This document shows, in pieces, positions 57,690 through 64,000 of a stretch of DNA of 64,000 bases (position 1 is its first letter; the number at the start of each line of letters is the position of its first letter). The position numbers and the translations under genes are program-made. The notes beneath the pieces were generated by a model. The model did no database searches, was not told where the DNA came from, and saw nothing but the letters and a program-made list of their open reading frames with translations. Location of the stretch: assembly GCA_944470555.2 (NCBI GenBank), contig OX104130.1, forward strand, positions 55,027,491 through 55,091,490. Direction: 5' to 3'. The DNA is from Heterobilharzia americana (lineage: Eukaryota; Platyhelminthes; Trematoda; Strigeidida; Schistosomatidae).

Positions 57690-59955
57690 AAGATGCCAAC
57701 ACTATTAATGCGAAGAAAGGCACTTACCCTACTGTTAACTTGTATCACCTTAACTCCATCAACTGTTGAGTACAACAGGAATTAGAGGGTTGTAAATAAG
57801 TTATTATTAGAAATTTTGCATAATTCAGCACCAAAACTTATCTTCCTAAGCGATAAAAAGTTTGAGCAACTAATGATTGATAATGTTAGAATTCGAGAAG
57901 TGCTATCATTATACATAGGATCCTATATCTAGATGTATCTGCTTCCCGGAGAGTAATGTTTCTCCCATTGTGCTTCGAAATGACGAACCATTGCTTCAAA
58001 CGCCAAAGTGTTATCAACTAGACTACTCTGTATCTAACAAGCCTAAAAGCTCAAAACTTCAATCTGATGGGTAGTGAAACATAAACGTTTACCTCTCTAT
58101 TTATATAGAAACGTGTTTGAAGTAGAGTTTTGAAGTAGCAGTCTTGAGAAAAGATCTTTTGTCAACCCTTAGCTATGCTAAGACAAAGGTATTTGCAATT
58201 CACTACACCTGTAAAACCTACAGAATTTGAGTTTGTGATAAACTGCTGTTAGCGTTGTTACTTTGTTGTTCTCCCACGCTGCTGATATTCTATTGAATTA
58301 GTCGATCACTAGTTCATCAGCTGATGTGTAGTCTCTTTCAAAGCTGTTTTGAAAAATAAGAATCGTATGGTCTTGAATCACTTACGATGTATTCTTACGA
58401 TAACTGAAGCAAACTGTGCAAGAATGGAAAGATGTTCTAATCGAATCAATATGTTAGCTTTATTGTCCAGTCAGTACACTCTCAATTCAGTAACTCGTAG
58501 GGTATTGGTTAAGATTCTGCTAAGATCCAGACTGCCTTTCAACTTCATTTATCTTCTACTGACATCATAGTAATTCTAATCCATAATCTATGGTTTTTCC
58601 ATTTGGTGGTTACCGTGAATACAGTAAGCTTCAAAAGAGTTTCCATTATGAATTCGTATCAGTGAAAAACTAGAAGCACTGAATAGCTACTGCCGATCAG
58701 TAGCATCCCTTGTGTTAGTGCATATAAACAAAGGTGGAAATGAATTCAATTTTGAAAATGTCGAATTTTCGGATATAGGAAACTCAAAGGAGGCCGGGGA
58801 ATTTCCAGAAGCTTAGGATTAAGGTCATTCAGGAACTATAGATCCAACCTGTTAACCAGTAGGAAAAATGATAGACATCTGCAAGGCTAGGGGTAAAGAA
58901 GATAAACGAACAACAGAAAATTATGTGCAGTCACTTACAGAATAACCAAGGGAATCTAACAGTCATATGCATATTCGTCCGGACAGACTACTGAGTCTCT
59001 AAAGAAGAATTCGTAGCAGTTCAATTCACACTGAACTTTTGGACTAATGATGTTGTCTAGAAAGATCCTGAAAACTTCACTATTAAGTAATCTGGATGAA
59101 AAGATGCAACAACACTAGGAATAAACAAATTTCCTGGATACTTTTGTTTTTACCTACTGTTATTTTAAGCGCAGGGGAAAAGACATCTATAAAGGTATGT
59201 CAATCTGGTTACTTTAGTAGATAGGCAAGTAGGCTGATGTCAATAAACTTAATATACTTAGCAAGCAGTCATAAGCGATAAATTTGTCAGAAAAAATACC
59301 ATTTAGAACAGTTATGGTGGGTAGTTTGAATAATACAGGTATTCAGAATAACAACAATGACAGACAAACCTGGTACAATAATACCGCCAGTACTCAAGTA
59401 AAAGGAAAATGTAACGACAAATTATTCCTCAATTGTTTTTTCGTTTCATTCTTTGTATACTTTAGTCAAAAGATTTCAGGTTTTTTTTTATCATTTTTAT
59501 TTGAAGAATATTGAAAACACAAGTTACAAATGATAACTGAGGTTTATGATTCGTCAATATTTTATAAAAGAAATTTAAAAAAGTATTAGCCAAAAGGATT
59601 AAAATGAAGCATAAGAAAAGTGTTGAAGATTTATTGAAGGGAAAGAAATACATTTGACTATGTTTTTGTATCAGTTTTGAAACATATCACTTCTGCGAAA
59701 TTTCAGTCTTCTATAAGAAAATGATGATCAGTGTTTTACAGTTTAAGGGGTTATAGTTAACATGCATATCATAAAGCCCTAAAGTATGTAGTCCACCTAT
59801 TGAAAGTATCAGGTGATTGAAATTGTCGGAAAGAATGAAAGCAAACTAAAGAATACTTCTTTTCAGTACTTTCCAATCTCCAGATATTTTGTAGAGAATG
59901 CTAGTTAGTGATGTAAACTAGCTTTGCTTTTTGTGATGATACTTTTAATTTCCCA
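57690..59955. other. 2.3 kb without recognised gene; one SINE-alpha scrap
   Basis: AT-rich. A minus SINE-alpha fragment lies at about 57940-58040 (GTAATGTTTCTCCCATTGTG; CTTCAAACGCCAAAGTGTTA). The frames at 58349-58570 and 59284-59514 show no motif. Confidence 0.4.
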
Positions 59956-59959
59956 TTGC

Positions 59960-60123
59960 TATACGAGGCCGAATTGTTTGACCTCTGTTGGCGGATGGGC
60001 TCCTGTATAAAGCAGGCCTCGATACTGCTGGATATTCATGATGTTATCTTGATCTCAATGACTATTAGTGGAATCCAGAACATGCGTTTCGTCCTATTTA
60101 GGACTCATAAGTTGGATGTACTT
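59960..60123 (-). mobile_element. SINE-alpha copy, 3' part
   Basis: Sense strand: CCAACTTATGAGTCCTAAAT then AGGACGAAACGCATGTTCTG and GATTCCACTAATAGTC. The tail GAGGCC..GGAGCCCATCCGCCAACAG follows. GAAA is intact, but CTGA is CTTA, so it is inactive. The GAGGCC tail stops at the left edge without a clear duplication. Confidence 0.65.
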
Positions 60124-60320
60124 AATCCTTCTATCTAGTTCAACTCACTATATTATCACTAGTTTGTCTGTCAATTATGATCAAGTAATCTACTTGTTAT
60201 ATTGATGTTGTTGACTACCAGAGGAATCCAGGGCGTGTTACTCGTCTTGTTTGGGACTCATTAGCCGGATGTATATGCCTCCTAGTCAGTGATGTTGTTT
60301 TCATTCAGACTCTAACCCGG
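60124..60320. repeat. Right arm of the long-range inverted duplication
   Basis: Reverse complement of 54725-54927, including CACTATATTATCACTAGTTT in the non-SINE flank and the minus-strand SINE-alpha 3' half (GGAATCCAGGGCGTGTTACT). It directly abuts the SINE-alpha fragment to its left. Confidence 0.8.
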
Positions 60321-60670
60321 GAAGTGTCATTTCTGATCCCATTACCTCCAGCTTGGATATTTTATAACACAGAATACCTACTCCATATGGATTTGTCTAC
60401 ATTCAGGAAGGTCCACGACTTATGTCACTAACAGACCGGTAATTGTTGAATTTCTATCCTAATCGACAATCCTTACCAGTCAAACAGTGAATAGATTATT
60501 TGTGTATTTAGATACAAGTTTGTCAGTAGTTTAGCCAAATGGGATGCAATTAAGAGAGCTGGATAGTTTGAAATCTAGAAATCAAGCTGATATATCCTTT
60601 GCCACCGATCAATATTTCTTCAGGAAGATCTTTCAATGATCAATTAAAGTCCAGAGAACATGTGAAAACA

Positions 60671-60671
<1 letters not shown>
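60321..60671. other. No recognised feature
   Basis: AT-rich; nothing supportable. Confidence 0.35.
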
Positions 60672-60760
<89 letters not shown>

Positions 60761-60890
60761 AAATGGGTTGATGAATAAGGGTGAAATAGAAACCTGAGTT
60801 TATACGGGATTTGAACTAGTGGTCTCTGAATTACCATCTAAGTGCTCTATCAACTAAGCTACCAAAACCCTGTTGTTCTCTATGTCTTAA
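60672..60890 (-). mobile_element. SINE-gamma copy with (TA)n tail
   Basis: Sense strand: TGGTAGCTTAGTTGATAGAG (box A), CTAGTTCAAATCCCGTATAA (box B), TTTCTATTTCACCCTTATTC then ATCAACCC. An 85-base (TA)n tail follows at 60672-60756. Same 3' layout as the 52 kb pair. Confidence 0.75.
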
Positions 60891-61755
60891 CTTCAGTCAC
60901 ATATTCGTATTCGTAATAAGATGCAGCTGAAGGATTATGCATATGGTGAAACTCAAGTCTATTTTATGATAAAATCCAGAGAATCCTGACAACCGTAATA
61001 AGAAAAATATCGACTATGTACACTGGCTAAAATTTCAAATATGTTGACATTTCACTTACAAAAACAGCGGAATTTATTTACAAACGAAGGGATAATAATT
61101 ACTTAAGTACTGATGGGATGCACCTATTTTAGAATGACCCTATGCCCACATTAGTTCTCTAGAATATCCTCCTCTCACTAAATACTAGTCTTGAGAATGA
61201 TTGCTTGAGTGAATAATCAATGTTTCTGGTACAAAATACAATTTGAAAAAACGCTACTAATCAAGAATTTTCGTCAAAAGTTTATCAAGAAATTTGTAAT
61301 AACACATAAGAAAGGAAGTAAAATAGTAATATGAATACTAACGGTAACACAAGTAGAAAGCATTTCAAGGTTTCCATTGTGTTACTACTATTCTAGGGAG
61401 GAACATCAGGAACTTTATATAGAACTAAGGTGGGATTCAAATCTACGAACTTACCCAGAAACAAATTAGATGGAAATAACTTGATTTACGGAATACATCC
61501 GATGACTATAAGATCAAGTACATAGATCAAACCAGCCAATTAGGGTCAGTTACTTCATCACAACATAAAAATTTAACCAAGTTTTTTATAATGAATGTCC
61601 TGGATAATCGTATACATACACTTTTGAAAAGCGGAAGAGAAGATCGTTGAAGTGGTTCGTAATAGAACATGTCTTTTTGACGCTTGTCAGCACACTATAA
61701 GTTAGTTCTTCAAAGTGATTAAAACATAATATTCAAAAATTATATATTTCTTTTA
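60891..61755. other. No recognised feature
   Basis: AT-rich; nothing supportable. Confidence 0.35.
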
Positions 61756-64000
61756 GTTATTATTTTATTATTATTTGTCCCTTGAGTTCCTAATGGAACA
61801 TAGGGACTCAGTAGCACGTCTCCACTCCACTCTGTTCTATGCAATCTTTTGAAACTGGCTCCACAACAGCCCACAATCTCTCATTTCCTCCTCACACCAT
61901 CTCCCCCATGTCACCCTCACCACGGACACCCAACTCATCGTTTCCCATGAGGATTCCACTCGACGACCTGACGTAGCACGTGATATCCCCAGTCGGTCTT
62001 CTCAGTGTATGCCCAATCCATCTACACTTCCTTCCAATGCATATTTGTTCAGCGATAGCTTCTTCGTTGGTTCGTTATCAGCCAGCCAGACTTCCTTCTT
62101 GCTTATTCTCATTATTCTGGCCATCTGATCTTCAGTAACGAGCCAGTATGGGGGCAGTTATTGATGAATGCCTGTAGTTTGTTGCAAATGCCTTTCGTAA
62201 CACGTCAAGTCTCTCAACCATCACACAGCAGCACTAACTTGACACTGGTGGTGAAAATCCGGATGTTTTTCACGCTTTATGCTGAGTGCAGTGCAGAAGA
62301 TCTTCACACTGGTTTCAGGTTGATGAACGCTTGTCTTGCTGTCTTTCCGATCCTGACTGGCTTTGACATCCTCTTCTGTGCCTGCGCCACCTGTAGTTGA
62401 AACAGTGCTGCCTAGGTAGGTGTAGGTGTAAGAGACAACCTCCTTTACATTTCTCTTATTGATGGTGATCGCAGCTTGTTGTTGCTGTTGTTGTTGGTTG
62501 GGTATCTTCATCACCCCTGTATTCTCTACGTTCACCTGAAGAAAGTCCTGTCTTCCTTCGCTGCCTCACCTAGCCTCTTCTGTCAACTTGTTAGTTTTCG
62601 CCTGTTCATCTTCGAGTTTGTGCCACAGGACATTAGACATAAACCATCATCGTTGGCAAAATCCAAATCTTCTAGGATCTTTTCCGCGGCACAGCGTATC
62701 ACCCTCTTCTCGCTCCTCACTCTTTGTTGCATGATCCAGTTCAGTCCACTACAATCAGGAATATCATGAGTGGTAGTAGACAGCCTTGTTTTACTCCTGT
62801 CTTCACTTCGAAGACATCACCAAGCTTCCCATTGTGAATCACTTGGCCGGCATGTGGCATCTTCATATAGTTGTTGAATGAGGCTGATAAAGGTTTGTGG
62901 TATTCCGTAGTGTTGAAGCAACTGCCTGTCAAATTACTTGTCCGTCGACACTGTTGAAGGCCTTTTCAAAGTCAAGATATAGAGTTGACTGCCATTCTAT
63001 GCTCTGTTCTATGATGATGCGAAGCGATACAATTTGATCCACACATGATTTGTATTTCCTGAATCCACTCAGCCAGCCAGCCAACCAGCCAACCTGTTCC
63101 GCTCGTAACTTTGAATCCACTGCACCTCTTAATCTCTCCAGGATGATGCGGCATAATATTTTGCTTGTTATGGGTGGACAGCAGCATGATTCCGCGCCAG
63201 TTCTTGCAAACACTTAGCTCACCCCTCCTCAGGAGTTTGACAAGGTAACCCTTCTTACAGTCAATGGGCAGGTACCTTTCCTTCCTTACAAACCTTCTCC
63301 AGTGGTGATGTGAGCATGTCCACTGTTGCCCTGCGTCTGTTTTCAGTGCTTCTGGTGGGATTCCATATGGTCCTGCTGCTTTCCCTCATTTTAGCAACTA
63401 TATGGCGTTCAGGACTTCGACTTTCGTCGGAGGGCTTGTCTTCACTTGTAGTTCTGTGGCTGGGTTGCAGGTGGTATTTGTGGACGAGGTGCAGGTGGTA
63501 ATACTGGTCGATTCAAGAGCTTTTTGAAGTGGTCAGACCATTGTCTCCTTGGTTTCTCCTCTTCGGTGGTAAATAAGTTTCCTTCACCATCTTTTATTGC
63601 TTTCACCTGCATTCATCTCTTCCCAGATGGTAGCCTGGTTATTTGATACAATGTTGTCAGGTCTCTCTCTGTCTCTCCTACCAGCCGCAGCCTGCAGCCT
63701 GCAGCCTGTTCTGCTTCACTTGCCAGTGTGTCGTGGAAGTGTCTTTTGTCTTTGCGTGCTCACTCTTCTTCACTTCTTTGTCTAGTGTAGTGTTTTATGC
63801 ATTGTACTCAGTTCCTCTTGTCGTTGTGCATCCTTGCACTGGTTCATCTTATGCCTCCCCATCCTCCTCTCCCTGTTCTATCACCTTCCATGTGTCCGTC
63901 GAGATCCTTTTCTCTTCTCGTCTTGCTTCTTCTTGCTTCCTAACACGTTGTGCAGTCTCCTTCCACATCTATTGCAAAGACTTCCAGTGTTCTTCCACAC
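61756..64000 (-). mobile_element. RTE-A retrotransposon, minus strand, cut by window edge
   Basis: The 3' end is at left (complement of an AATAATAATAAAATAAT tail, then GGGACAAATAA). The sense strand, from the right edge: linker, LLKFGKAAGP-like RT start near 63390, KILCRIILERLRGAVDSKLR near 63140, SLRIIIEQSIEWQSTLYLDF then EKAFNSVDG near 62960 (motif A), DFANDDGLCLMS near 62660 (motif C), NVENTGVMKIPNQQQQ near 62530 and the C-terminus. The frame is cleaner than in the other copies but still shifts several times. Its endonuclease half lies outside the window. Confidence 0.85.

Overview
The window looks like genomic DNA from a blood fluke (genus Schistosoma) or a very close relative. It is AT-rich, has spliced genes with phase-1 introns, and is crowded with decayed RTE-clade non-LTR retrotransposons. 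It also carries many tRNA-related SINEs, several with hammerhead-ribozyme cores of the type known from the schistosome Sm-alpha repeat. Assignment rests on recognising these repeat types; no database search was possible.

Layout. 0-8 kb (+): the 3' part of one protein-coding gene. Three exons (982-1383, 3826-4389, 6146-6942) are joined in frame by phase-1 introns and encode a glutamine-rich C-terminal region of unknown identity, followed by a 3' UTR. Its introns hold an RTE fragment, a palindromic hairpin, a MITE-like element and an inverted pair of SINEs. 8-64 kb: no convincing host gene apart from one weak minus-strand ORF/exon candidate at 31.9-32.2 kb. This part is a graveyard of mobile elements.

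Main repeat families, named here for convenience. RTE-A is a 3.5 kb endonuclease plus reverse transcriptase element with an AAT-rich 3' tail. Nine copies are seen at 8.9-10.9(+), 14.1-15.8(-), 20.6-21.3(+), 24.5-24.8(+), 27.0-30.5(+), 37.0-40.1(-), 44.5-46.1(+), 49.0-50.1(+) and 61.8-64.0(-) kb. All readable copies are frameshifted or deleted. RTE-B is a second, older RTE-like family, at 2.9-3.3(+) and 18.8-20.3(-) kb. SINE-alpha is Sm-alpha-like, with a tRNA-like box B and a hammerhead core. SINE-beta is tRNA-like with a different hammerhead-like core. SINE-gamma is tRNA-like with a (TA)n tail. SINE-delta and SINE-epsilon are other tRNA-related families. MITE-R1 has about 45-bp terminal inverted repeats ending in GTGACTTTAAAGG.

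How they fit together. RTE-A supplies an endonuclease/RT of the kind that makes target-primed insertions. Copies at 24.5 and 37.0 kb keep perfect 13- and 12-bp target-site duplications (TSDs). The SINEs have no coding capacity and presumably borrowed such enzymes. The most striking pattern is that small elements repeatedly occur as head-to-head inverted pairs. In two cases (25.7-26.1 and 34.5-35.1 kb) the whole inverted compound lies between one pair of direct repeats, so it appears to have landed as a single palindromic unit.
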